A stretch of 64,000 bases of DNA from Maribacter arcticus (GCF_900167935.1 NZ_FUYL01000004.1:262256-326255), one strand, 5' to 3'; shown: positions 40,101 to 47,808, counted from the stretch's first letter. Made by a program: numbers and translations. The notes: generated by a model not told the origin, from the letters alone.

Positions 40101-42777
40101 CCGCTACCGTTGCACCCACGCCAGCCAAATAACAAAAATCAGATGCTGGTCCGTCTAAAGAAACAGTCGGAGCGTCAATAGGATTTAAATCAAAAGAAAA
40201 AGTATCTGTACAACCTTCAGCGTCTTCTACCGATAAGGTATAGGTTCCAACAGCAGAAAGATTACTAAAACTTCTTCCTGATTTTGGACCAATTTGTGGT
40301 CCGGTTGGTGGTGCTAAGGTATATCTGTATGCTCCCCATCCGCCTGTTGCTGTTGCTCTAACAGCGCCTAAATTGCCATTTGCACAACTCATTGGCGTAA
40401 CAACACTTGTAGATAAGTCTAAAACTGGAGCATCTTGAATATCGAAAGAGGCAGTATCTGTACAACCAGTATCAGCATCTGTTATAGTAATAGTATAGGT
40501 ACCTGCACCAGATAATGGAAGAACTACTTCAGTATCACTCTGTGGACCACCAGTAAATAAACCGCCATTTATATCATAGGTATAGTTATTAGCGAATCCG
40601 TCAATTATAAATGTTCCTGTTCCATCAGTAGCTCCTTTACAAACTCTTAAATCGCCACCCGATTTTACACGAACACGAATTGAACTCAAAACAATAGGTC
40701 TAAAACCTTCTGTATATGTACAACCATTAACATCCGTTATTTGAAAAATATAGGCTTGAGATGTTAATAGCCCTGTGAATGTGTCATTATTACCATTATC
40801 AAAATAAGCCGGACTTATTATTTCATACCTGTTGATGGCTGCATTGCTCGTAGGTGTCAATTGAACATCTGAAGTACCTGCTGAACAACTAATATTACTT
40901 TGTACAAAATCTATATTTGTTGGTGGATCTACATCTAAAATCTCTATAGATGTAAGTTCTAAGCGACACCCACCCGCATCACGAATAATTGGTGTATAAA
41001 TCCCTGCCGATAAACCACTATATGAGGTAGTCCCTGTAAAGTTAACACCATCAATACTAAAAACATAACCACTACCAGACCCTCCTGAAAAAGGACCTAC
41101 AAAATCAATTTGCCCTCCATTAGTACCTGAACCTGTACAAGTAACATCTGAAACTTTATTTGCAGAACCGGTCAAAGAACCCACGGTAGTTACCGTAATT
41201 GAAGGCAAGTCTAATGTACATTCAAAACCACCTTGTTGGTATCTTACTTCAATATCATTATACGTACCTGCCGCTACTGAAATTTGTAGTGTACTGACCC
41301 ATGGCTCAGAAGTGTTTTCTCTAAAAGATATATTATAACCTCTACCATTATTTATGGTGAAGTCTAATTTTGCACCTCCATTACTACAAGTACCGTCAAT
41401 ACCAGCAACAGTTATATCTGGTGGTAAAAGCGTTTCTACATCAGAAGAGGCATTAATAACACAACCATTGCTATCGGTTATGACAAAATCATATGTACCA
41501 TCTGTTGTTACCGTATAGATTGTTGTTCCTGAATCTGTAGAAGCATTACCAAAAGATGGTTGTACCGGTCCTCCATTAACCGTAAAAGTATAAGGAGCAG
41601 AACCACCTGTTGTATTTAAAATAATATCTACACTAGAAATATTAGAACACCCAAAACTACTATTTACCTCAGTAGAGGCATCTAGAGCCGAAGCACCGGC
41701 ACCAATGGTTAGAGGATTTCCGCTTGTATCAACATTTTGTCTTGGAGGGTTGATTCCATTTAAAGGGTCTCCTGTACATTGTTGTGTTTCTACTTGTACT
41801 GTATATGTTCCAAAACCTACGGCAGAAAATGTATAGGGATTAGTAGATACAAAAGCGGTAAATTCTTGGGCAACTCCACTAGAATTTAACAACGTATATT
41901 TATAAGGACCTGGAACGTTAGATGCTGTTACCGTAATACTACCCGTATCACCACTACATAGTGCATCTGTAAAAGTCGCGGAAATTTCTATCTCCTTCTC
42001 TTCTATTACTATAGGTTCATAAGGGTACTCACATGTGTTTGCCGTATTTTTTAATCTAGCTTTAATATTATATGTTCCTGGCGCCAAATTTGAAAATATT
42101 GGACCTTGCCAAGCACCGAAACCACTACCGCTGTCCATACTAAACTCATATGCACTAGATAAGTTCGTAATTTGAATTCTACCTTCTACACCACAGATAT
42201 AATCATTTTTCACAACAGTTTGTGTAATGGTACTTTTCTTAACTTTAAAGTAATACGTTTGCCCGTCTGCAATAACCCTGTATTCTGCACCAGTGGTAGA
42301 AGGAACAGTACTTGCATCTAACGCGAATGTTTGACCTCCTGATACTGGTGTATAACAAGAACCTGTATTAGGGCACTCTGTATTTACATCTGGACTACAT
42401 GATCCGCCTAAAATTTGCCATGAAACAGAGCTATATGTTCCACCTGACAAACTTATAATGCGATCATCAAAATCACCACAAAGGTTAAAACGTGCTACCG
42501 TAAAACCATTGTCATCACAATTATCAATATCATCTGCACCTTGAATAATGGTTGCAAACATTACTGGCGCAGCCAAACTAGACTTACCTGTAACATTAAT
42601 TTTCTTTTCTAAACTAGGCTGCTTGTTGGATGTAATCGAAACAGTCTTTTTGATTACATGGGCCACCTCCTCGTATAGGGTACTTACCTTAGAGTTGGCA
42701 ATTGCCGTAGTACCAATTACTGAAATAACAATCAGAAAAAGTACATACAGCGTAAACCGCTGTTTTTTTGGTAGCAT
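34192..42777 (-). CDS. Giant SprB-like surface adhesin with T9SS type B C-terminal domain
   Basis: A 2861-residue exported protein. The N-terminal signal is MLPKKQRFTLYVLFLIVISVIG. The body is about 25 imperfect repeats of roughly 100 residues in which a cysteine strand (CxGxxDGxI-like, as in CNGEEDGTITV) alternates with a closing DxxGC strand (IQDENGC, VEDAEGC, VRDARGC), resembling SprB repeats. The last 85 residues are a clear T9SS type B (gliding-motility-associated) sorting domain: FFTPDGDNLNDIW, VKIYDRYGRVV, GWDGTYEGREVPTGDYWY. It should be secreted by the type IX system and displayed on the cell surface, where SprB relatives act in gliding or adhesion. No PorP/SprF-type partner gene is adjacent. 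Confidence 0.92.
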   Translation of the reverse strand: MLPKKQRFTLYVLFLIVISVIGTTAIANSKVSTLYEEVAHVIKKTVSITSNKQPSLEKKINVTGKSSLAAPVMFATIIQGADDIDNCDDNGFTVARFNLCGDFDDRIISLSGGTYSSVSWQILGGSCSPDVNTECPNTGSCYTPVSGGQTFALDASTVPSTTGAEYRVIADGQTYYFKVKKSTITQTVVKNDYICGVEGRIQITNLSSAYEFSMDSGSGFGAWQGPIFSNLAPGTYNIKARLKNTANTCEYPYEPIVIEEKEIEISATFTDALCSGDTGSITVTASNVPGPYKYTLLNSSGVAQEFTAFVSTNPYTFSAVGFGTYTVQVETQQCTGDPLNGINPPRQNVDTSGNPLTIGAGASALDASTEVNSSFGCSNISSVDIILNTTGGSAPYTFTVNGGPVQPSFGNASTDSGTTIYTVTTDGTYDFVITDSNGCVINASSDVETLLPPDITVAGIDGTCSNGGAKLDFTINNGRGYNISFRENTSEPWVSTLQISVAAGTYNDIEVRYQQGGFECTLDLPSITVTTVGSLTGSANKVSDVTCTGSGTNGGQIDFVGPFSGGSGSGYVFSIDGVNFTGTTSYSGLSAGIYTPIIRDAGGCRLELTSIEILDVDPPTNIDFVQSNISCSAGTSDVQLTPTSNAAINRYEIISPAYFDNGNNDTFTGLLTSQAYIFQITDVNGCTYTEGFRPIVLSSIRVRVKSGGDLRVCKGATDGTGTFIIDGFANNYTYDINGGLFTGGPQSDTEVVLPLSGAGTYTITITDADTGCTDTASFDIQDAPVLDLSTSVVTPMSCANGNLGAVRATATGGWGAYRYTLAPPTGPQIGPKSGRSFSNLSAVGTYTLSVEDAEGCTDTFSFDLNPIDAPTVSLDGPASDFCYLAGVGATVAVTSTAGTAAVGTHQYRINGGTLQASASFSGLSPGNYTIEVVDGNDCSDSIPVTIEPQLRVNTSIDTEIPCGGAPGQIRVIVNGGYTSGAGPKQYEVSEDNGATFGVPIALASNDFLYSTAVPGDYVFRITDNNTTSSGCVANSVSITLNPPQNIAAASYVARPVSCSSTNNGAVTIIPDATSGVPPYEVNFNGGGWGTQTVFSNLTVGTYSYIVRDARGCETVVDSFDILLDTTPPPATTITEVPATCGGSGPVSGGISVDAVSDGTPNFDFIIEDNTGVEITRRENVDLSSLPLQILDPNLVTGNYTIITIDANGCTDIDTVTITSNEVVITPIPPAAPIDCDDSTFTYAVSVSGGSGSYQIRLLDNPTFGNLNDIPTTNDHTFSNTSDGIQYGVAYTVVVLDVVTNCTYEQEIPPLDGPSTLNVTANSTPGACDVNRNGEIAYEITGYSIGDNLRIELINNEDGSQITLQNSITTTGIPYNDSYPELPGEYQILVTNLTDTCTDAASVIINQNLPSIDILSEVPANCNALGQITVQGRGGSGGPYEFAFMDNGMIPTYPADYTNETTFVAPEGDYDVYVRDISGCTSFDIATVILLQPDLPVPDFTVVNQCDPTSIAFDITVRVPSSVNTPRFTLGGDEQLPSIVGSNWEYTYTVSSPGDYVVDVIDANGCTSQGTATVYDFLSATGDFETDSTCNDADGEIRIGTNGGSGDFSYVLTGTDYNSVAIGPVTQINDPLFIGLAPGNYEVLITDRIVNDGSGFCETTVSNIILNQAAQPVFISEEAVDISCRDENDGSIEVVVGPANALVPFTSQDTPITYILNNLTTSTEQDRNTTGSFAGLPAGDYQVQVVTARNCEVLSAVHTINNPLDFSITASAPDFTCEPGANRYSSTIITVGIIDVGTVGSGYQYSITGFSNYQTGNTFEIVDNGSAQDITVYAIDGNGCQTTFDVPTINPPTDVIPTIVEIDILNCRDDERVRIEVSGTNDFTVNAVSVVPVAAVTNASGANYVDVYLSDVGDYLFEITDNTVGCTYPMPVHTVNQPLVPTALISEAKPVSCAVPGNDGALFITVGDYSGTYNYEVYEATDVSRSTVLASGSFDTNNYPDVNSEEARIENLPGGNLIVDIISTDMPFCSVTSNVANIRTPNGPLQVTAESIGNVSCTDDTGEINATGTGGWDTTPYEFRLLISADNGATYVTEINAFSNNNEFTGLSFGFYQVEIRDVEGCTSTVEIELEEVPQIIAGIREPQSLDCPNGNNAVLEAYDVTSGDVLTAISGASGGFAGAGYNFTLLYLNGNDNTDVVSQSGLQNTPTFIGDSGGYISAGWYAIEVSSSFGCSFVTDAYFVNPPPPIQPLLVQTRVPGCGGDGEMRLTVENPDPLFTYEYLRVENGITIGTYIPMTVNSVTVSGVEGITYQFDVRKVNSAGACPAIRSNGITMTNATGITLLPNLPDDISCASELDGRIESFVNGGVGEDLFYLYEGDPVDAFNPSATATLVRGPQENGTFEALPEGTSYYIAVTSGATCMDIAGPFEIIRPEPIIFDAVPTNVSCNGEEDGTITVSVSNGGVGLIQFAIAPNFNDFFSDAANPGVYTFDELAAGTYEILIQDENGCFEKDFITVEEPDQLQVINISTTPELCIGANNGSVVFDIAGGTPFNDALVSATPYFEYKIEMVDPIDETGTAIFAPYNGEIIEDLQGGASYVIYVQDVNLCSTSELFTIDIGVDLTSEPQVQYGCDGIFPTSTTTIQMMDDGLLPQLMFALDPLDPTDAISSNATDQYVWGDLPAGDHIVYVYHENGCTNSVEFNIESYEPLSLAVDKTGPNEVVASAAGGYGEYEFFFNGESYGEETTFTTNESGMVNVRVVDARGCILELNVPFEFTGMLEFPNFFTPDGDNLNDIWSPKNRGLFAGVSVKIYDRYGRVVAILDEVSGWDGTYEGREVPTGDYWYVVNANSNEIRYVGHFTLYR

Positions 42778-42904
42778 AGGTTAAGTTTCATTTTTAAGAA
42801 CTATAGCGATTTGGGATCTTTACTGTTCTTTGGTGTAATTTTTTATACTTATATCTTATCTTTAAATAATCAAATATCCTTTAATATATTTCTAACGTAT
42901 CAAT

Positions 42905-44026
42905 ATGAAAAAAAGTATCATCTTTTGTCTTTTATTCGCTGTAACGCTTAATTTTTCTTGTGCGCAAAATGCTGAAAATAAAGTAAATACGCCTAAAAAA
43001 CATAATTTCAAGGCAGAGTTGTTCGTCGATGAGCTACAGCTTCCATGGGGGTTCACCTTCCTTCCTGATAAAAGTATTTTAATTACCGAAAAAGAAGGGA
43101 AATTGATACATTTTTCAAATGGAAAAAAATCGATAATCGGTAATATTCCGGAAGTTTATCAACGTGGGCAAGGCGGACTTTTAGATATTGAATTACATCC
43201 TAATTATGAAAAAAATGGATGGATTTATTTCACTTATGCATCAGCTGAAGGAGATGAAAAAGGAGGACACACAGCTATAATGAGAGCCAAACTGAAAAAT
43301 AATTCTTTAACAAATAAAGAACTGCTTTACAAAGCAGTACCAAACACGACAAAAGGTCAACATTTCGGCTCAAGAATTGTCTTTGATAACGAGGGTTATG
43401 TATACTTTTCTATAGGCGAACGTGGAGATAGAGATATAAACCCTCAAGATATTAAAAGAGACGGCGGAAAAATTTATCGTTTATACGATGATGGGCGAAT
43501 TCCGGAAGACAATCCATTTGTTGGTGTTGCAGGTGCAAAAACAGCAATATATAGTTATGGACACCGTAATCCTCAAGGTTTAATTAAACATCCTGAGACT
43601 GGAGAAATTTGGGACAATGAACATGGCCCAAGAGGTGGCGATGAAATAAATATTATAAAAAAAGGCGCTAATTATGGTTGGCCATTGGTAACCTTTGGAA
43701 TTAATTATGGTGGCACTCCCATTACAGACAAAACAGAAATGAAAGGCATGGAACAACCTATTCATTATTGGGTGCCTTCTATAGCGCCCAGCGGCATGGC
43801 ATATGTTACTTCTGATAAGTATCCCGACTGGAAAGGAAGTTTATTAGTAGGCTCTTTGGCCTTTCAATATTTAGAGAGATTAGTTTTAGACGGCACCAAA
43901 GTTATTGCACGTGAAAAATTAATGGATGGGCTTGGAAGAGTTCGCGCTGTAAAGCAAGGTCCAGATGGTTTAATTTATGTGGCCGTTGAAGGGAAAGGAA
44001 TTTATAAATTAATCCCCATAAGATAA
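42905..44026 (+). CDS. PQQ-dependent sugar dehydrogenase-like lipoprotein
   Basis: A 373-residue lipoprotein (signal ending at Cys19) of the soluble-glucose-dehydrogenase/sorbosone-dehydrogenase beta-propeller family (PF07995). Motifs include LPWGFTFLPDKSILITEK, GGLLDIELHPNY, GSRIVFDNEGYVYFSIGER, YSYGHRNPQGL and WDNEHGPRGGDEINII, which hold the PQQ- and calcium-binding residues and the catalytic His of the family. It probably oxidises an aldose in the periplasm and passes electrons onward. It stands alone between the divergent adhesin gene and the convergent murQ; substrate unknown. Confidence 0.9.
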   Translation: MKKSIIFCLLFAVTLNFSCAQNAENKVNTPKKHNFKAELFVDELQLPWGFTFLPDKSILITEKEGKLIHFSNGKKSIIGNIPEVYQRGQGGLLDIELHPNYEKNGWIYFTYASAEGDEKGGHTAIMRAKLKNNSLTNKELLYKAVPNTTKGQHFGSRIVFDNEGYVYFSIGERGDRDINPQDIKRDGGKIYRLYDDGRIPEDNPFVGVAGAKTAIYSYGHRNPQGLIKHPETGEIWDNEHGPRGGDEINIIKKGANYGWPLVTFGINYGGTPITDKTEMKGMEQPIHYWVPSIAPSGMAYVTSDKYPDWKGSLLVGSLAFQYLERLVLDGTKVIAREKLMDGLGRVRAVKQGPDGLIYVAVEGKGIYKLIPIR

Positions 44027-44038
44027 GTAGTAAAATAT

Positions 44039-44075
44039 AAACGCATTCATCTAACTAGTTTAGATTAATGCGTTT
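44039..44075. terminator. Bidirectional terminator between the sugar dehydrogenase gene and murQ
   Basis: A hairpin with arms AAACGCATTcATCTAA and TTAGATtAATGCGTTT (one mismatch) and a four- to five-base loop. A/T-rich flanks give U-rich tails on both strands. It lies exactly between two convergent stop codons. Confidence 0.7.
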
Positions 44076-44095
44076 ATTAATACAAATCTGAAAAT

Positions 44096-44908
44096 CTATG
44101 CCCTACCGGCATCTAAAGCCAATTTAACAGACCCGTGTTCTTTTAATAATTTTTCAGCTTCCTTATAGTCGATATTTAAACCTTCCATAATATATCGGGT
44201 ACCACGGTCTACCAACTTATCATTACTTAGTTGCATGTTCACCATTTTGTTTCCCTTTACCCTACCTATTTTAATCATTAAGGCGGTAGAAATCATATTT
44301 AAAACGAGTTTTTGGGATGTACCACTTTTCATTCTAGTACTACCCGTTAAAAACTCAGGGCCAACATTAATTTCGATAGGGATATCTGCTATTCTTGCAA
44401 TCGGTGCACCAGGATTATTAGTTATTGCAGCAGTTAGTATTCCATTCTTTTTTGCATCTTCCAATCCGCCAATAACATAGGGCGTACTACCGGAAGCAGC
44501 AATACCCACAACAACATCATTCTTAGTAATATCATGCGCCATTAAATCTACCCAGGCTTGTTTGGTAGCATCTTCTGCATTTTCAACTGCTTTTCTTATA
44601 GCTGTATCTCCGCCTGCAATTAATCCGATTACACGTTCATGTGGCATACCAAAAGTTGGTGGAATTTCTGACGCATCTAAAATTCCCAAACGCCCACTAG
44701 TACCCGCGCCAATGTAAAACAACCTACCACCCATTTCAAAACGTTTCGCCAATTCATCTACCAATTTAGTCACTTGTGGTATGGTCTTCTTCACTGCAGA
44801 TGCAACCTTTTGATCCTCCTCATTCATTTTTTGCAAAATGGTCTGTGTATCCATCAACTCCAAATTCTCATGATTAGATGGGGTTTCTGTAATTTTCTTA
44901 TAATCCAT
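44096..44908 (-). CDS. murQ: N-acetylmuramic acid 6-phosphate etherase
   Basis: A 270-residue SIS-domain enzyme. Motifs: GAGTSGRLGILDASEIPPTFG (sugar-phosphate loop and the first catalytic Glu), AVENAEDA with the second conserved Glu, AASGSTPYVIGG, and GSTRMKSGTSQKLVLNM. MurQ cleaves the lactyl ether of MurNAc-6-P to give GlcNAc-6-P and D-lactate in the cytoplasm. It is somewhat shorter than the E. coli enzyme (about 298 residues), mainly at the ends. It starts 4 bp after the regulator stop codon, so deoR-murQ is an operon divergent from nagB. Confidence 0.95.
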   Translation of the reverse strand: MDYKKITETPSNHENLELMDTQTILQKMNEEDQKVASAVKKTIPQVTKLVDELAKRFEMGGRLFYIGAGTSGRLGILDASEIPPTFGMPHERVIGLIAGGDTAIRKAVENAEDATKQAWVDLMAHDITKNDVVVGIAASGSTPYVIGGLEDAKKNGILTAAITNNPGAPIARIADIPIEINVGPEFLTGSTRMKSGTSQKLVLNMISTALMIKIGRVKGNKMVNMQLSNDKLVDRGTRYIMEGLNIDYKEAEKLLKEHGSVKLALDAGRA

Positions 44909-44912
44909 ATAA

Positions 44913-45662
44913 TTATATAATTTTTATATCGTGATTTTTGAAGGGCTTAAGCAGTTTGTCTTCAGGTTTCAATTCGGTTATCATTGTATTAATAGAATTG
45001 ATTTCACATGTTTTATAGCGATGCTGAGAATTTAACTTCTCAGAAATAGACAATAAAACCGTTTTCTTAGATGCTTTTATGACTGCTTTCTTAATTTGAA
45101 CTATATCCCAATCAAACTCAGTTAGACCGTATACAGCATCAACATACCCTGTACCAATAAAACTATAATCGAACCGTACTTCTGAAAGGTGATGAATTGC
45201 ATTAGCGCCAATAGATATTTGCGCTTCCTTTGAAATTTGACCTCCTATCGAAATTACATTGATATTCGCCTTATGAGATAATTCCATCGCAACAGGCAAA
45301 CTTATGGTAAAGCAAGTAAGATTTAAATTTTCAGGAATAATACGTGCAAGTTCCATACAAGTTGTACCTCCATCTATAAATATAACTGCACCATCTCGCA
45401 ACATACTAACAGCTTTTGCAGCGATAGCTGCCTTCTCTTCTATTTTATAAATATTGGTATTTCTAGCACTATTGGTCATATAACCCATAGAAATAGCACC
45501 ACCGTGAACTTTTCGTAATTTATTATCTGCGTCTAATTCTTTTACATCACGCCTAATGGTATCAATGGATACATCTAAAGCCTCAGCTATATCTGTTATT
45601 AAAATCCTATTATGAAGATCTACCTCATTTAAAATTGTTTGTTGACGCTCCTCTTTAAGCAT
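44913..45662 (-). CDS. DeoR-family transcriptional repressor of the amino-sugar locus
   Basis: A 249-residue protein from the ATG at 45662; the 14 codons upstream in the open frame are hydrophobic and atypical. The N-terminal helix-turn-helix reads ERQQTILNEV, then ITDIAEALDVSIDTIRRDV and LRKVHGGA, the DeoR signature. The C-terminal sugar-phosphate sensor domain has FIDGGTTCMELARII, SIGANAIHHL and the late KKAVIKASKKTVLL block. DeoR proteins are usually repressors relieved by a sugar phosphate. Here the ligand could be MurNAc-6-P, GlcNAc-6-P or glucosamine-6-P. Its own promoter and the nagB promoter both overlap copies of the repeated operator at 45709-45800, consistent with autoregulation. 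Confidence 0.92.
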   Translation of the reverse strand: MLKEERQQTILNEVDLHNRILITDIAEALDVSIDTIRRDVKELDADNKLRKVHGGAISMGYMTNSARNTNIYKIEEKAAIAAKAVSMLRDGAVIFIDGGTTCMELARIIPENLNLTCFTISLPVAMELSHKANINVISIGGQISKEAQISIGANAIHHLSEVRFDYSFIGTGYVDAVYGLTEFDWDIVQIKKAVIKASKKTVLLSISEKLNSQHRYKTCEINSINTMITELKPEDKLLKPFKNHDIKII

Positions 45663-45692
45663 GAATTTGTTACCTTTTAGTAATAATATGAG

Positions 45693-45700
45693 CAAATATA
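45693..45700 (-). promoter_or_regulatory. -7 box of the deoR-murQ operon
   Basis: Reverse-strand TATATTTG, followed by C, matches TAnnTTTG exactly, 31 bp before the deoR ATG. An operator copy at 45709-45722 lies in the spacer directly upstream. Confidence 0.55.
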
Positions 45701-45708
45701 GCAATTTT

Positions 45709-45800
45709 ATTCATTTGCTGTTTTATGTCGTCTATGCAATATAAACACGATATAAATATTAATTAACAGCAAATAAATGCAAAATTACCTGCAAATAACT
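45709..45800. promoter_or_regulatory. Probable DeoR-type operator region: three AACAGCAAATRAAT-like sites
   Basis: Copy 1 (reverse strand, 45709-45722) reads AACAGCAAATGAAT. Copy 2 (forward, 45765-45778) reads AACAGCAAATAAAT. A weaker copy 3 (forward, 45787-45800) reads ACCTGCAAATAACT. Copies 2 and 3 are 22 bp apart, two helical turns. Copy 1 sits next to the deoR -7 box and copy 3 covers the expected -33 region of the nagB promoter. The match in sequence and position makes these good candidate binding sites for the adjacent DeoR regulator. Confidence 0.6.
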
Positions 45801-45821
45801 GCATTAATTTAAAATAACGCA

Positions 45822-45829
45822 TATATTTG
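45822..45829 (+). promoter_or_regulatory. -7 box of the nagB operon
   Basis: TATATTTG, followed by C, matches TAnnTTTG exactly, 35 bp before the nagB ATG. It is identical to the box facing the other way at 45693-45700. No TTG is visible at -33, which may mean an activator or a weak promoter. Confidence 0.55.
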
Positions 45830-45864
45830 CATGATTTAAAAATTTACAATCTCATTGCAATCTT

Positions 45865-47793
45865 ATGAAAAACGCCGTTAAAGACACTAAAATCGACATT
45901 GGCCATCAACCCATTGGACAGTTTGAAGAAACACGATTCGAAAAAATTCACAATGTAATCTTTCAAGATTCCAACAAAGCATCTATTGAAGTGGCTCATG
46001 AGATTGCTAGTCTAATTAAGAAAAGGCAAGGTCAAAAAAGAAATTGCGTTTTAGGGTTAGCAACAGGATCATCACCTATAAGGGTGTATGAAGAGTTGGT
46101 TCGCATGCACAAAGAAGAAGGTTTGAGTTTTAATAATGTGGTTACTTTTAATTTAGATGAGTATCTACCAATGGAGCCAAATAATATTCAAAGTTATTTT
46201 TACTTCATGCATGAGCATCTATTCAATCATGTAGATATTCCTGAAAAAAATATCCATATTCCTGATGGCACAGTGATTAATGAAGACACAACGGCATATT
46301 GTCTAAGTTATGAACGAAAAATAAAAGAACATGGCGGTCTCGATTTTCAATTATTAGGTATAGGCAGAACAGGTCACGTAGGTTTCAATGAGCCTGGATC
46401 ACACTTTAACTCGGGTACTAGGGTTATAACCTTAGATCATATAACACGTGTTGATGCCGCACCTTCATTTTTAGGTATAGACAATGTACCCCGAAAGGCA
46501 ATTACCATGGGTATTTCCACCGTGAGAAAGGCAAAACGTATTGTTCTATTAGGTTGGGGACAGAACAAAGCCGATATAATTAAAAAAACTATTGAGGGAG
46601 AAGTTTCTTCGCATGTACCGGCGACTTATCTACAGCACCATGACAACTGTACTTTTGTATTAGATACAGGAGCAGGTAGCGAACTTACACGTAATAAAAC
46701 ACCCTGGCTGGTAGATGCCTGTAAATGGAATGAAGATTTAAAAGCCAAAGCAATGGTTTGGCTATGCGAAACTACTGGCAAAACTATTTTAAGCTTGACA
46801 GATAAAGACTATAATGATAATGGCATGGCAGACCTTCTAGCTTTAGAAGATTCTTACGACCTTAACATTAAAATGTTCAATAAACTTCAGCATACTATTT
46901 CTGGTTGGCCTGGTGGTAAGCCAAATGCAGATGATACGAACAGACCAGAACGTGCTACGCCAGCTAAAAAGCGGGTTATCATATTCAGCCCACACCCAGA
47001 TGATGATGTTATTTCTATGGGCGGTACATTTGATAGACTTGTAGAACAAGGGCACGAAGTACACATCGTATACCAGACTTCTGGAAATATAGCGGTATCT
47101 GATACCGATGCAAGAAAGTACGCAGAAATAGCCTTGCAGATTCATCCATCAGATGAGGCTAAAAAAATCATAAAATCGATTACCGATAAAAACGAAACTC
47201 AAATAGACTCGCCAGAAGTTCGTAATCTAAAAGGTAAAATAAGACGAGGTGAATCTTATGCTGCAACCAGGTATATGGGCTTACAAGATAGTAATGTTCA
47301 CTTTTTAGATTTACCTTTTTATGAAACGGGCACCATTAAAAAAAAGAATTTATCGGAAGAAGATATTGCTTTGGTAGTAGGTATAATTTCAAAAATAAAA
47401 CCTCATCAAATTTATGCCGCTGGCGATTTGGCAGACCCACATGGCACACATAAGGTATGTTTAGACGCAGTATTCACAGCTTGTGAAGAAATAAAATCTG
47501 AATCCTTTATGAAAGACTGCTGGTTGTGGTTGTATAGAGGTGCATGGCACGAGTGGGATATCAACGAAATTGAAATGGCGGTACCTATGAGTCCTGGGCA
47601 AGTTTTAAAGAAAAGACATGCCATTTTCTGTCATCAAACTCAAAAAGATGGGGTAATGTTTCAAGGCGATGATTCAAGAGAATTTTGGATGCGTGCCGAA
47701 GAGAGAAATCGAAATACTGCAAATAAATACAAAGCGTTGGGCTTATCATCTTATGCTGCCATGGAAGCTTTTGTAAGACATAAATTCAACTAA
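45865..47793 (+). CDS. nagB: Glucosamine-6-phosphate deaminase fused to a PIG-L/LmbE-type deacetylase
   Basis: A 642-residue two-domain protein. Residues about 25-275 are a NagB deaminase domain: GLATGSSPIRVYEEL, NLDEYLP (Asp98, matching the E. coli proton-transfer Asp72), GRTGHVGFNEP (His171 and Glu176). Where E. coli NagB has Asp141 this protein has Thr169. Residues about 368-600 are a PIG-L domain with the metal motif HPDDD (377-381) and DPHGTH (His526, His529). The deaminase makes fructose-6-P and ammonia from glucosamine-6-P; PIG-L domains remove acetyl groups from GlcNAc-type substrates using zinc. The fusion is a known Bacteroidota arrangement. In a locus lacking nagA the second domain might deacetylate GlcNAc-6-P (inference). 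Confidence 0.93.
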   Translation: MKNAVKDTKIDIGHQPIGQFEETRFEKIHNVIFQDSNKASIEVAHEIASLIKKRQGQKRNCVLGLATGSSPIRVYEELVRMHKEEGLSFNNVVTFNLDEYLPMEPNNIQSYFYFMHEHLFNHVDIPEKNIHIPDGTVINEDTTAYCLSYERKIKEHGGLDFQLLGIGRTGHVGFNEPGSHFNSGTRVITLDHITRVDAAPSFLGIDNVPRKAITMGISTVRKAKRIVLLGWGQNKADIIKKTIEGEVSSHVPATYLQHHDNCTFVLDTGAGSELTRNKTPWLVDACKWNEDLKAKAMVWLCETTGKTILSLTDKDYNDNGMADLLALEDSYDLNIKMFNKLQHTISGWPGGKPNADDTNRPERATPAKKRVIIFSPHPDDDVISMGGTFDRLVEQGHEVHIVYQTSGNIAVSDTDARKYAEIALQIHPSDEAKKIIKSITDKNETQIDSPEVRNLKGKIRRGESYAATRYMGLQDSNVHFLDLPFYETGTIKKKNLSEEDIALVVGIISKIKPHQIYAAGDLADPHGTHKVCLDAVFTACEEIKSESFMKDCWLWLYRGAWHEWDINEIEMAVPMSPGQVLKKRHAIFCHQTQKDGVMFQGDDSREFWMRAEERNRNTANKYKALGLSSYAAMEAFVRHKFN

Positions 47794-47808
47794 CATTTAA
47801 TCTTGTAT

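Noticed and set aside
34192-42777. Repeat content that could suggest a CRISPR or DNA repeat array
   Set aside because: The periodicity is at protein level, about 100 residues per unit with poor nucleotide identity, inside one continuous reading frame.
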